Source of the DNA: Pseudomonas rubra | GTDB taxonomy: Bacteria; Pseudomonadota; Gammaproteobacteria; Pseudomonadales; Pseudomonadaceae | Direction of reading: 5' to 3' | Assembly (NCBI RefSeq): GCF_028656935.1 | Contig: NZ_JAMDGZ010000058.1 | Coordinates: 1-64,000 of the forward strand | Length of the DNA stretch: 64,000 nucleotides | In this document: positions 1-8,382 of the stretch, in pieces | Position numbering within the stretch: the first letter of the stretch is position 1 | Layout of the letters: the number at the start of each line of letters is the position of its first letter | Notes under the pieces: model-generated | The model's database searches: none | Told to the model about the DNA's origin: nothing | Seen by the model: the letters and a program-made list of their open reading frames with translations, nothing else | Program-made: the position numbers and the translations under genes

Positions 1-94
1 CTTGTTCGGAGCATCCTTAGAGACTGGAAGAGTCCTCCCAGTAATCATCATTATGGTGGTGTTACCGTGGGGCTTGAGCGCTTGAGGCACTCCT

Positions 95-121
95 AGATAA
101 AACGGCCCTGGTAAGGGGCCG
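95..121 (-). terminator. Intrinsic terminator of the recombinase operon
   Basis: On the minus strand a 6-bp GC stem (CGGCCC 103-108 with GGGCCG 116-121, 7-base loop) is followed by TTTTAT. It lies about 45 bases after the stop codon of the last recombinase gene, where an operon terminator is expected. Bases 1-94 hold nothing else I can support. Confidence 0.5.
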
Positions 122-164
122 CTTACTGTCGCGAACGGCCAAGTATCCTGCGTTTACTCGCTGG

Positions 165-1538
165 CTAGGCGGCCCTTCCTCCCTCCCCGGCTCCATCCTC
201 CACCAACTTGTTTCGATCTATCGGGCGCAGGTTTTTTATGAAACTGGACACGGAGTGCTCAGGCGCGCGGATCAGATCCAGCGCATGTCCTTTATGGGCG
301 AACATGAGGACGCGGGCCATGCTCACGTAGAATTTGTAAGTGGTGGCGACATCTTCATGACCCATCTGCCGGGTGAGCGCTTGAGCGGCAGCCAGGTAGA
401 GCACCTCTAGATTCTCCGTTAGCAAGCGATCTCCGAAGAAGCCTATGAGGTACTGGGTCGGCCACCAGTGCCTGGTCTGGTAGAAATTGATGTGAGACCT
501 GAAATTGCTGTCGATCTTCGCGGCGTTGTTCTTCGCATCGTGCGTTCGAGACGCAATCCTGTCGACATCGACGGGTATCCCCCGGGAGGTCAGAAACAAT
601 ACATCGGGCGGACAGTCTTGTTTGAACCGCTTCTTGTAGAGCTGTTTACGAACGCCATAGTGGGGAATGATGTAGTTCTCTTCGAGGGCTTTAAGATCAT
701 CCATGTGTATGGTGATCTCACGATCCTTGCCTCCTTTGCTGTTGTAAACCGTGTATTGCGTGGTCACATCTCCCTTATTCATATTCGAATACGGCATGAT
801 GTGCTTGTTCGCGGCATTACCCAGATACGGGAATCTGACCAAGTCCATAGGACGCATCGCGGTACCTAACGCGAGAAGAAAGATAGACGCATATACGGGG
901 TCTGAGTACGATTGCAAAAGCAGCTTGATTTCATCGTCAGTGATCAGGAAATCGTACTGTTTCTGCCGACTTTGCTTGTCCAAAACTCGGATGTTATTCG
1001 AGTTAATCCTCGACGTACCAATTCGATTGATGTAGTTGAGCATCCGCCCACTACGGAAATTCGCGCGCCACGTTCGGGTCGTCACATCGACATTGGTCAC
1101 ATAGCCGTGTTCGTTCAGCCACCTGAAGAAGTTCAGGAGCACTTTAGCGTCTTCGAAGATGGTTTCAGAGGACGGCTTCAGAGAGTTTTTTTCGAGCCGT
1201 TCAAGCTGGCGGTGCACCTGCCATCGGCGGATGTCCCTGTTGTCCGCTAAGGCATGGTAGTACTCCAGATCAACGTTCTTCATTTTCGGCTGTGTCGACA
1301 GGAACCGGTAGAACATCGAAATAAGAGTCGCGTAACGTGTTGAGGTCGCTATCGATGACCGGGTGTGTTTATACAGAAATAGGTTGGGGTGGCTCAGCAA
1401 TAACTGCTTGTTCTTCCGCTGGGCGACCAGCACACAGTGCGTAACTTCCATCCCCAGCTCTACGCTGTTGTAAGTGAGCTGCTTGGTCTTGATTTGCAGA
1501 CCGGCATTGACGCTAGACGAATGCGTTTTGTCAATCAC
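165..1538 (-). CDS. Tyrosine recombinase, third of the trio (457 aa)
   Basis: Site-specific recombinase, last gene of the island operon. Residues about 55-160 resemble an N-terminal SAM-like DNA-binding domain and about 195-410 a tyrosine-recombinase catalytic domain. Visible are box-I Arg229 (TAMRPMDL), Lys268/271, Arg356 in YQTRHWW, GH at 393-394, and Tyr404 after TTYKF. The usual His of the HxxR motif is Tyr353, and the distance from GH-His to Tyr is 10 rather than the usual 9 residues, a spacing shared with the 727-aa protein. The GTG start follows the upstream stop by two bases, so translation is probably coupled. It may act only as part of a heteromeric complex with the other two recombinases. 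Confidence 0.85.
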   Translation of the reverse strand: MIDKTHSSSVNAGLQIKTKQLTYNSVELGMEVTHCVLVAQRKNKQLLLSHPNLFLYKHTRSSIATSTRYATLISMFYRFLSTQPKMKNVDLEYYHALADNRDIRRWQVHRQLERLEKNSLKPSSETIFEDAKVLLNFFRWLNEHGYVTNVDVTTRTWRANFRSGRMLNYINRIGTSRINSNNIRVLDKQSRQKQYDFLITDDEIKLLLQSYSDPVYASIFLLALGTAMRPMDLVRFPYLGNAANKHIMPYSNMNKGDVTTQYTVYNSKGGKDREITIHMDDLKALEENYIIPHYGVRKQLYKKRFKQDCPPDVLFLTSRGIPVDVDRIASRTHDAKNNAAKIDSNFRSHINFYQTRHWWPTQYLIGFFGDRLLTENLEVLYLAAAQALTRQMGHEDVATTYKFYVSMARVLMFAHKGHALDLIRAPEHSVSSFIKNLRPIDRNKLVEDGAGEGGRAA

Positions 1539-1540
1539 GA

Positions 1541-2614
1541 TCAGTCTCCGGCTGGGACTTTGAAGAAGACGAGCTCGTCCAGGCCCCAGGTCATGCTGGG
1601 CGCATCGGCATTATCGGCTGCCCGGATCTCCTGCTCGGGTAAAGCGTTGCGCTGATAGATGAAGACCCTTTGCGCCTTTCGCTCAGTGTCCAGCAGCATG
1701 TAGGGAACGTGCAGCGATTTCTTGAAGGCGGCGGGAATGTGCTTGATGAAGTTGTTAATCTCTGCCCGGGAGAACAATGGCAACCGTATTATCAAGCAGG
1801 TTTCACCAGGTAAGGCCGCGTATTGCGAGGCAAAATTTCTGAATCTGGAGATGTACCTGTCTGCAAAGAGAACCACGTGTACATCGGGCATAGATGTAAA
1901 GCGTGCAAACTTTTCCCTGATGGCCATGAGCTCCGCTTCCTTAGCATCCTCAAAATCATCCAGGCTTTTCGTGCGTTGGTAGTGGATGCACAACTGCTCG
2001 ATGTCGACATCGTAAATTATTTTGTTCTGACTCGATGTGCTCTGAAGCGGTGCTTCCCGCTGGGAAGCTGCTGCCAGCTTGAGCTCCAGTATGGAGTTCT
2101 TCTTCATGAGCTCGACCGCATGAAGGGTCTGTTTCTCCAAGGACTTGCGCAGCTGATTGCTTTCGAACATGGCGATGTCATCGTTCATCAATGTGCTGAT
2201 GTGGCTGTTGATGGCCCTGGCAATCTCCTTGTCTCGCTCCACCAGAACCTGATCGAGACGTGCCTTCCACTTCGCATCGACGGCATTGATAGTGGCCTGG
2301 GTTTCCACCTTGGCCTTGGCCACTGTGCCATCCACAAGATCTGATACGTCTTTTTTACCAGCGATGTAAGGCTTGAACTCTGAGTAGTAGCGATCAAGCG
2401 CTTGGCGAGTAATGCCTGCGCGTTGGGCTACCTCCACCAGCTTGAGTTTGTGGGTGGTGCCGGACGTGTAATGCGAGACGATGATGTCCTTGATGACCTG
2501 CCGACGGTCAGATTGAGCCGCCGCCTGTGCAAGCAAGACATCCGGGCTATGTTCATCTGCAGCGGCTTGTACCGGGACTTTGGCATTTTTCACTATAGGA
2601 CTGACCTTAGACAT
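1541..2614 (-). CDS. HTH/coiled-coil accessory protein of the recombinase module (357 aa)
   Basis: Predicted DNA-binding accessory protein between recombinase genes. Residues about 55-80 (KLKLVEVAQRAGITRQALDRYY) look like a helix-turn-helix, followed by a long heptad-rich helical segment (about 95-195) and a globular C-terminal domain (about 235-350) that I do not recognise. The layout resembles TnpC-like proteins of Tn554-type elements or KfrA-like proteins, but this is only an architectural analogy. The chosen ATG at 2614 lies 8 bases inside the upstream gene behind GAGGTG; an earlier in-frame start at 2626 has no ribosome site. It may assemble the recombinases on the attachment sites or regulate the operon. 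Confidence 0.7.
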   Translation of the reverse strand: MSKVSPIVKNAKVPVQAAADEHSPDVLLAQAAAQSDRRQVIKDIIVSHYTSGTTHKLKLVEVAQRAGITRQALDRYYSEFKPYIAGKKDVSDLVDGTVAKAKVETQATINAVDAKWKARLDQVLVERDKEIARAINSHISTLMNDDIAMFESNQLRKSLEKQTLHAVELMKKNSILELKLAAASQREAPLQSTSSQNKIIYDVDIEQLCIHYQRTKSLDDFEDAKEAELMAIREKFARFTSMPDVHVVLFADRYISRFRNFASQYAALPGETCLIIRLPLFSRAEINNFIKHIPAAFKKSLHVPYMLLDTERKAQRVFIYQRNALPEQEIRAADNADAPSMTWGLDELVFFKVPAGD

Positions 2615-4874
2615 GGCGCACCTCAATGTGCCTCGACGCCGAGTGTCCGGTGCTGATGAGGTTATTCAGGTGACCTTCGCTCGTCGCAATACGACGCAAC
2701 AGTTCGGATTCCGCCTTGGGCGCGAGCTTCCCGCGAGCGTTATCCAGCACCGCTTCGTAGAACTGGATATTGTCCGCCAATGCTTGCTTGGCTGAGCCCA
2801 GCATCACGATCTTTTTGCACTCCAGCTTGCAGTTGCCAGGGTCTGGCATGATCAAGCCCTCGTCGAACTGCCTGCCTTCCAGGCAAGGGGGCAGATTCGA
2901 CGGAGTGAAGCGCTCGCCTGAGAGGCAATACGTGCCCATGGCGGTACGGCGGATGAAGAGGGGCTCTCCGGCCTTCAGCAGGTGGCTGACATACGAGACG
3001 ACGGTCACCTTGAACTGCTGACCTGCAAACTCATCCGGACGCTTGAGGATTTGCTTGTAGATACGCTCTGCAGCAGCCCCCGAATGACCAAGCCGCAGGC
3101 CGGCAACGATGTCGTGAAACTCCCGGGCGTAGTTCTGTTCAATCGCCAGGGCGACGCTGCGCACCATGAGCGGATTTCGCGCGATGTACCGAAGCGTCAT
3201 CGCATAGCTTTTGTGCCCGAACAACGCACGGATAATGTCGATGTTGCGCTCATCCCGGTTGATCAAGATCTCAGCAATGGTCTTTCTGAATCTGTGGCAA
3301 TGCAGCCGCTCGATGGGCAACACATTCTTGAGCTGTTCGATCACCGACGTGATCTGAGAGGGAGTGGCCCTGTTAACGACCTTTGTTGAGCGCATAGGCT
3401 GAAACAGCCAGCCTTCCTTCACGAATGGAGGAATTGATCGCAGCTGCTCATATTTGCGGATCATGTCACCGACAAAGCGGGGTAGGGGAAGGGCATCATC
3501 CTCACCGTGCTTAGGACTGGCAGCGGTCTTCCAGCGAGTGATCTTCAGCCAGTAGTCGCCGTTATGATCTTGCGTGACATGAGAGAAATGCATCGCAGCC
3601 AATTCACCCTTGCGCGCACCGGTCACCAGAGCGACGAGGATGAAGATCGAGTTGCGAATGCCATCCAGAACCTTGCCGTAGCCAGTTACCCAGCTATAGG
3701 TGAGGTGCGGCAGATCGTCTTTGAGATGTTTATGCACTTGAGGCTTCATCACTTTTTTTCCATCGATTTCGATGGTGCACAGCGCCTCAAGCTCCAGTAG
3801 GGGTTCACGCCGGGTGACCACGCGATCCTTCAGGAAGGCGAATTCGGTTTTCACCAAGTAATCCTTGAGTGCCTCTGCCTTGGGCATCACGCGTTCCAGC
3901 CAGAAAAAGGCGTACTCCATGAGGATCTCCAGATCCTCTTCCGAATACGCGATCCAGCTTTCTATTGCGCCGTTGAAGCGATTCTGTACCACTTCCTTTC
4001 GGCGCTCAGGGATGTCGATATGCTCTGACGAGACATCCAGCCGAAGCGCTTCTGGGAGAAGCTTCTGTTCGGAGAGCCTAGCCCAGAAGCGCAGATGCTT
4101 GAAAAGCGCGAAATAGTGGTGCTTCGCCGTGCTGGCTTTGGCACGCTCAAACGCCTGGTTGATCATCGGCATCGAGATCAGGGCAATATGCTGAGGCTCG
4201 GCAGTGAGGCCGTTGTCTTTGAAGATGTACTGCTCGACGATCGCGTACTCGTTGCCAAAGGCCTTAGTCGTGGTGTTCGAGCGGATGTAACTAAACGGCG
4301 AAAACGCTGGGACTGTGTGATACGTCAGCGCGCGTTTGAGGTCATTAGAGCCTGGGAGTTCGCGATCAAACCGGATGTTGTTCGGATGCGCGTGAGGCCC
4401 GTGTGGCAATGACCACATGGCATCACTGTAGCGAACACCATTGCTAACCGGGAAGTCCTCGCCCATCTGGGCGATCTTGTTGGCCAACGACATCGATGGC
4501 TGTGACGCCTTGGACGTCAGCTCCTCTTGAAGTGCGTCAAGCTCCTCCAGCAGGGCCTCCGAATAGTCCTCATCAATGTCATCCAGGATCGCTTGGGCGT
4601 CTGCATCGATAATGTTCTTGCCGGCCTCGGTAGCTTCGGCTGCATCGGTGTCTTCGTCGTCGGATTGGTCGCGAGTTTGCTTCCGGTGCCCAGGGTTTTT
4701 GGCTTCGGCTTCGGCTTCGGCTTCGGCTTTGGCTTTGGCTTTGGCTTCTGATTTTGCTTTTGGTTGAGCACCTTCCTGGCTAACCTCGGCGGTGGCCGCT
4801 GGCTGGCTTTGCTCGTCTTCGGTCAAGGTGCCGTCAGGCTGAATCGAGAAGGAGGTCAGATTGTTATTAGGCAT
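2607..4874 (-). CDS. Tyrosine recombinase, catalytically complete member of the trio (755 aa)
   Basis: Large site-specific recombinase. The full catalytic set is visible: Arg421 (TGARKGEL), Lys449 (RWKT), His527 and Arg530 (CHRFR), His554 (FGHKS) and nucleophile Tyr563 (LRYIA, 9 residues after His554). An acidic, low-complexity N-terminus (about 1-130) includes a KA/EA dipeptide run at about 39-58. A C-terminal extension of about 190 residues holds paired cysteines (C682, C686). The start at 4874 gives MPNNNLTS and sits behind GAGGTG, overlapping the upstream stop by 8 bases; the open frame extends 36 codons further but inside the preceding gene. It is the best candidate for the strand-cleaving subunit. 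Confidence 0.88.
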   Translation of the reverse strand: MPNNNLTSFSIQPDGTLTEDEQSQPAATAEVSQEGAQPKAKSEAKAKAKAEAEAEAEAKNPGHRKQTRDQSDDEDTDAAEATEAGKNIIDADAQAILDDIDEDYSEALLEELDALQEELTSKASQPSMSLANKIAQMGEDFPVSNGVRYSDAMWSLPHGPHAHPNNIRFDRELPGSNDLKRALTYHTVPAFSPFSYIRSNTTTKAFGNEYAIVEQYIFKDNGLTAEPQHIALISMPMINQAFERAKASTAKHHYFALFKHLRFWARLSEQKLLPEALRLDVSSEHIDIPERRKEVVQNRFNGAIESWIAYSEEDLEILMEYAFFWLERVMPKAEALKDYLVKTEFAFLKDRVVTRREPLLELEALCTIEIDGKKVMKPQVHKHLKDDLPHLTYSWVTGYGKVLDGIRNSIFILVALVTGARKGELAAMHFSHVTQDHNGDYWLKITRWKTAASPKHGEDDALPLPRFVGDMIRKYEQLRSIPPFVKEGWLFQPMRSTKVVNRATPSQITSVIEQLKNVLPIERLHCHRFRKTIAEILINRDERNIDIIRALFGHKSYAMTLRYIARNPLMVRSVALAIEQNYAREFHDIVAGLRLGHSGAAAERIYKQILKRPDEFAGQQFKVTVVSYVSHLLKAGEPLFIRRTAMGTYCLSGERFTPSNLPPCLEGRQFDEGLIMPDPGNCKLECKKIVMLGSAKQALADNIQFYEAVLDNARGKLAPKAESELLRRIATSEGHLNNLISTGHSASRHIEVRHV
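4701..4748. repeat. In-frame hexanucleotide repeat (8 x GGCTTY)
   Basis: Eight uninterrupted copies of GGCTTC or GGCTTT (plus strand) encode the alternating Lys-Ala/Glu-Ala run near residues 43-58 of the 755-aa recombinase. The unit is a multiple of three, so slippage changes the linker length without shifting frame. Degenerate copies continue on both sides. Confidence 0.95.
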
Positions 4875-7050
4875 TGTGCACCTCACTTTCAAAGATGATT
4901 TCCAACAAATCGAGGTCGCGCGGGAGCAGCGGCCCATTGTTTCGGCGGTAACGAGCGGCTTGCTTGATCTCGTCGTAATCACCCCATTCGTCGAGGATGA
5001 ACCTGATAGCTTCTTGCTCTTTCACAAACCGAGATGAGAATCCGCCGGCGCCGGATTCCAACAGCTCACTCAGGTGCGCATCACGCTCCATCAGGTAGGG
5101 CAGGGAGTCTTGGAAAATCCGAAGTTGAGAGCAGAAAATGCACTCCTTGATCTTCCAGCACTTCTTGCCAGTCGTGGCAATGATCTCGGAGCCGACCCAA
5201 TTCGGCTTAGTTTGATCCGCACAGCCCCACATCGCCTTGAGTTGTCCCGGGATATGGAAAACCTTCCACATGGCTGCGGCCAGCGCTTGGGCATGCTTGC
5301 TGAGCATCCCTTTGAATCTACGCGCCCGCAGCAGCTCAATGATGGCCTCCAGCTCACTACGCAAGCGCTGCAGGCGTTCTTGGTGAGCGGCTGCAGAGTT
5401 GTCGTAGAACATATCCGTGGTGTCCCGACTTTCATGGCCCATAGTCATGGATAGCAGCGCAATGGGGTTGTCCCGCTTCTTGTAAAGCAGCCAAGTCGGG
5501 CGCAGGCGTCGAGTCAGTTCACTGGCGCTCGTCAGCCTCTTTCCGTTATCCACTACCTCGTACTGCTGAAGGAAATGCTGCACGCACACCCGGAACGTTT
5601 TAGGGTGAGCGATGGAGGTAAGGCGGCCACCCCGGCTCCAGTCCTCTCTCAGGCGCAAGCAGAGGAACAGCGGGTTCATCTGGTCTTCCGTCATGTCCAC
5701 TGGGATCTGGTCGATCGGATACCGGGTCAGCGGCGCGGCCATGTGCCTGGCCAGAAGAATCAGGTTGTAGAAGGAGTACGGATCATCACCGCTTGTGGGG
5801 ATCTCAATGCGTTTCGCGTCGAAGTAAGTCTTGTCATTACCCTGAGAGCGTACCTTTTCCGCAAACACGACCTTGACTGCTTCATCAATGGTGCCGGTCA
5901 GGAGGTGCTCGAAATTGTCTTTATCCAGCGACAGAGCTGTCTCTTTGTTCCACCCTGACTGGAACATCATAAACAGCAGGATGGCGGTCATATCGACGAC
6001 CGTCGGGTAATAGAACCCAAGCACTTCGTCGACCATCGGTAGGAATAGCGCCTCCTCACGGTTCGCCACGGTGAACCGGTACAGAAGCAGCTTGATGACG
6101 TCTTGGCAGCCCACCCCGTAAACGTTCAGGTTTTTTCTGCGCAGCTCGTTGTAGAGGTAATCCAATGACATCTCAAACGGGTAGCCGTGGATCAGGAAGG
6201 TCTTGATCACGCGATGGTAGTCAGGCTGCCAAAAGCTCATGGGAATGCCCGCCAGGGGATCTTCTCCCGCGTCGAATGCGGGAAGACTTTTCACCTCGCG
6301 TTCGTAGATCGCTCTGAGGCGTTGCATCGCCGTTTCGGGGGTGAGCGTAAGCTCGCGAAGTTCCGGATCCGTGCATTCAGAGAGTCGCTTCAGCCACACT
6401 TGTTTGTTTGGCTTGATGTCGTTTACACGCTGATAGTGAAAGGACTGCAGCATCCTGACCCGAGTCCGAACTGGGAACACCTGGTCGTTGATCTCATCTG
6501 CGGTATACGGCTGGACGTTCTCCACTTCTTCGCGGAATACCATTTTGTCCCAGAGGAGGTTGACGTGCGTGGACAGTGCCTCCTCCAAGGAATAGAGGCC
6601 CTCGGGGGACAAAGGCGGGTTTTTCCCCATCTTGGGCGGCATGGGCACGATCGGCAGCGTCAGCAGCGGAAGCTTTCCGGTTTCTTCCGCTACGAGTTTG
6701 ACTGCTGATTTGAAGATTTCCGGCTTAGCAGGCGTGTCGCCTAGGTCATAGACGTACTCGATGTAGCGGTTGAAGACCTCTGCGTTGATGTCCGTGTACA
6801 TCTTGATGTGCAGAGGTTCAGGGTTGTTCGAGTTGTGAAGGTGCGCGAAGTCCACGAAGAGGCTGATGGCATCGCGCAGCAGGTAAGCCCGTGCGGGGTT
6901 TCTGGCAGGGGAATAAAGAAGGAACAACCAATGGAGGCATGCGCAGACGTTGCTGGTTGGATCATAGTTAGGGTTGCCCAGGTATGAGCACGCCACCTTC
7001 CGGCCAGTGGAGGTCACTACTTCGGTAATGCTGTGGTCGAAGGCAGACAT
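4867..7050 (-). CDS. Divergent tyrosine-recombinase-like protein (727 aa)
   Basis: First recombinase gene of the operon. The C-terminal half contains a recombinase fold signature: SGWNKETALSL (365-375) at the box-I position, RRLRPTW (514-520), MGHES (537-541) and FYDN with Tyr549. Box-I Arg is replaced by Asn368 and the HxxR His by Arg514, so on its own it looks catalytically weak or dead. The region after the catalytic domain is rich in cysteines (C610, C631, C637, C640), a possible metal site. The N-terminal 340 residues are not recognised. The ATG overlaps the stop of the dNMP kinase gene (TGATG), so the two are translationally coupled. Confidence 0.8.
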   Translation of the reverse strand: MSAFDHSITEVVTSTGRKVACSYLGNPNYDPTSNVCACLHWLFLLYSPARNPARAYLLRDAISLFVDFAHLHNSNNPEPLHIKMYTDINAEVFNRYIEYVYDLGDTPAKPEIFKSAVKLVAEETGKLPLLTLPIVPMPPKMGKNPPLSPEGLYSLEEALSTHVNLLWDKMVFREEVENVQPYTADEINDQVFPVRTRVRMLQSFHYQRVNDIKPNKQVWLKRLSECTDPELRELTLTPETAMQRLRAIYEREVKSLPAFDAGEDPLAGIPMSFWQPDYHRVIKTFLIHGYPFEMSLDYLYNELRRKNLNVYGVGCQDVIKLLLYRFTVANREEALFLPMVDEVLGFYYPTVVDMTAILLFMMFQSGWNKETALSLDKDNFEHLLTGTIDEAVKVVFAEKVRSQGNDKTYFDAKRIEIPTSGDDPYSFYNLILLARHMAAPLTRYPIDQIPVDMTEDQMNPLFLCLRLREDWSRGGRLTSIAHPKTFRVCVQHFLQQYEVVDNGKRLTSASELTRRLRPTWLLYKKRDNPIALLSMTMGHESRDTTDMFYDNSAAAHQERLQRLRSELEAIIELLRARRFKGMLSKHAQALAAAMWKVFHIPGQLKAMWGCADQTKPNWVGSEIIATTGKKCWKIKECIFCSQLRIFQDSLPYLMERDAHLSELLESGAGGFSSRFVKEQEAIRFILDEWGDYDEIKQAARYRRNNGPLLPRDLDLLEIIFESEVHNA

Positions 7051-7928
7051 CAGTTGCGGTCTCCGGTTTGGCTGGTTTTAGAGTTGTTTTTCGTGGTGTT
7101 TTCTGTGTTGTTTTTTGTGGGCGACTGGCGCTGGACGTGGGATTGCCAGGCCTCCGCAACACGGGCCTTGAGGTCTTCCAGGGTGCCATCGTTGATTAAA
7201 TGCAGATCGCCAGGTGCCTGGGCGACGCCATGCTCTGAGGAGTGAGCATTGATCTTCTGCAGGTTCGGTCTGGTGATGTGCCAAATCTCTCCGTTATGCG
7301 CCCGAAGAAACGCAGCTTCGTTCTCAAAGCGAATGTCCTTGAAGATGATTGTTCTCGCGTTTGCCGGGATCTGCCCACGCGGGGTCGGCTTTGTTACGGG
7401 GCGGTGGCTGCGCCGGGCATCAAAGTCCGGGTACAGGTCGTAAGCGTGACGTTTAAGCAGCGCTACGGCATCGGCAGGGGAGAGGCCCCAGTAGCTGTCG
7501 AGAGTCTCGTAGGAATCTGAGTTCCAGATCTGGTCGTCGCTGAAGTCGAAGAACGCCTGAGCTGCCAGCAGGAACGGAGCGTCCGGGGCACTGAGATTTG
7601 CGGGGGTTGCAGGGGGTTGTGGGCGTTCTGGGGGATTGATCTCCCTGGCAGCTCTCATTAGCCAATGGTCTGCGTTATGATGGCGCATCCATTCAGTACC
7701 CACCGTTTGAAAGAACTCGCGAGGCGAACGGGCCCAGAGCTCGATGGTTTCTTCCTTAATGTCGTCCTGCCACGCCTCTGCGTCTGTCAGGCCGAACAAA
7801 GCTTGGCACCCCACCTTGAGTGGGTCAGCCAGAGCGAAGGCGGCGACCCCCGGAATGCTCAGAAGCATCGAAGCAACGGTGTCTTTGCCAGATCTGGCTA
7901 AGGCGGCTAGGCCGATAATGGTTCTCAC
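7050..7928 (-). CDS. Deoxynucleoside-monophosphate kinase (phage-type, 292 aa)
   Basis: Predicted to phosphorylate dNMPs, including dTMP, to dNDPs. Near the N-terminus is a P-loop ARSGKDT (about 11-17) of the form seen in T4-type dNMP kinases, followed by an ADPLK segment and SPREFFQTVGTEWMR (about 68-82), which matches the family's substrate-site block. The GTG start at 7928 is preferred because AGGAG lies 6 bases upstream; a TTG at 7952 would add 8 residues. It is the first gene of the recombinase operon and overlaps the next by one base. The element sits in tmk, so this enzyme probably replaces host thymidylate kinase activity. Confidence 0.8.
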   Translation of the reverse strand: MRTIIGLAALARSGKDTVASMLLSIPGVAAFALADPLKVGCQALFGLTDAEAWQDDIKEETIELWARSPREFFQTVGTEWMRHHNADHWLMRAAREINPPERPQPPATPANLSAPDAPFLLAAQAFFDFSDDQIWNSDSYETLDSYWGLSPADAVALLKRHAYDLYPDFDARRSHRPVTKPTPRGQIPANARTIIFKDIRFENEAAFLRAHNGEIWHITRPNLQKINAHSSEHGVAQAPGDLHLINDGTLEDLKARVAEAWQSHVQRQSPTKNNTENTTKNNSKTSQTGDRN

Positions 7929-7952
7929 GGTGTACTCCTGTTTTCGGCTCAA

Positions 7953-8043
7953 GCCTTGTGGGCTGGGGATTTGAGCACGTTTACCTTTTAGTGAAAAGGG
8001 TTATAATTTTCTGATGTTGACGTTTTTGAAAAACCGAAAACAA
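7953..8043. other. AT-rich island end / candidate attachment region
   Basis: A non-coding AT-rich stretch between the start of the island operon and the Tmk codons. It contains two short perfect inverted repeats: CCTTTT/AAAAGG with a 4-base gap (7984-7999) and GTTTTT-G-AAAAAC (8022-8034), the second ending 10 bases before the junction with tmk (8041-8044). Such arms are plausible recombinase binding sites. The core crossover cannot be fixed without the other island end. Confidence 0.5.
7980..8007 (+). promoter_or_regulatory. Outward-facing promoter at the island edge
   Basis: TTTACC (7980-7985), a 16-base spacer, and a consensus TATAAT (8002-8007) point out of the island towards the tmk remnant and holB. 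It would restore transcription of holB and tatD, which the insertion separated from their native upstream promoter. Confidence 0.55.
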
Positions 8044-8382
8044 GATGCCACCTATGCATATCAGGGTGGTGGGCGCGGCCTGTCGCTTGCGCGCATTGCC
8101 ACCCTGGAGACCTTCGTTCAGGGCGATTTGCGCCCGGACCTGACCCTGGTGTTCGACCTGTCGGTGGAAATCGGCCTGTCCCGCGCTGCCGCCCGTGGCC
8201 GCCTGGACCGTTTCGAGCAAGAAGGCCAGGCCTTCTTCGAAGCCGTGCGCCAGGCTTACCTGGCCCGCGCCCAGGCTGCGCCGCAGCAATACCGGCTGAT
8301 CGATGCCGCGCTGCCGCTGGCCCAGGTACAGCAGTCGCTGGACACCTTGTTGCCGCAGATCCTGGAGCGTTGCCGTGGCTGA
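8014..8382 (+). pseudogene. tmk: 3' half of thymidylate kinase (tmk), interrupted by the island
   Basis: From GAT at 8044 the frame encodes the C-terminal half of Tmk: DATYAYQGGGRGLS, GDLRPDLTLVFDLSVEIGLSRAAARGRLDRFE (LID region) and the terminal helices, about 113 of roughly 210 residues. The P-loop, the DR substrate motif and everything before it are missing. Ten codons from island sequence with an ATG at 8014 are fused in frame but there is no visible ribosome site. Without its nucleotide-binding half the fragment cannot be an active kinase. The 5' half should lie beyond the left end of the island, outside the window. The stop overlaps the start of holB. Confidence 0.9.

Larger units (their letters stand above)
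1..8043. mobile_element. Right end of a genomic island integrated in tmk
   Basis: This stretch carries five co-oriented minus-strand genes (dNMP kinase, three tyrosine-recombinase-like proteins, one coiled-coil protein) with no core-genome gene. Its base composition is visibly less GC-rich than the flanking core (bases 481-540 count to 28 G+C of 60). The right boundary is sharp: from 8044 the sequence reads as codons of thymidylate kinase starting inside the conserved DATYAYQGGG block, while upstream bases encode nothing Tmk-like. The left boundary lies outside the window, so size and cargo are unknown. Multi-recombinase operons at one end of an island are known from RIT elements, Tn554-type transposons and GInt islands; the exact class here is not established. 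Confidence 0.85.

Noticed and set aside
1..8043. Assignment to a GInt, RIT or Tn554 element
   Set aside because: The three-recombinase theme fits all of them, but gene sizes, order and the extra kinase do not match any type well from memory, so no class is claimed.
8014..8382. Functional short thymidylate kinase
   Set aside because: The P-loop and the DR substrate motif are absent, so the fragment cannot bind nucleotides in the normal way.
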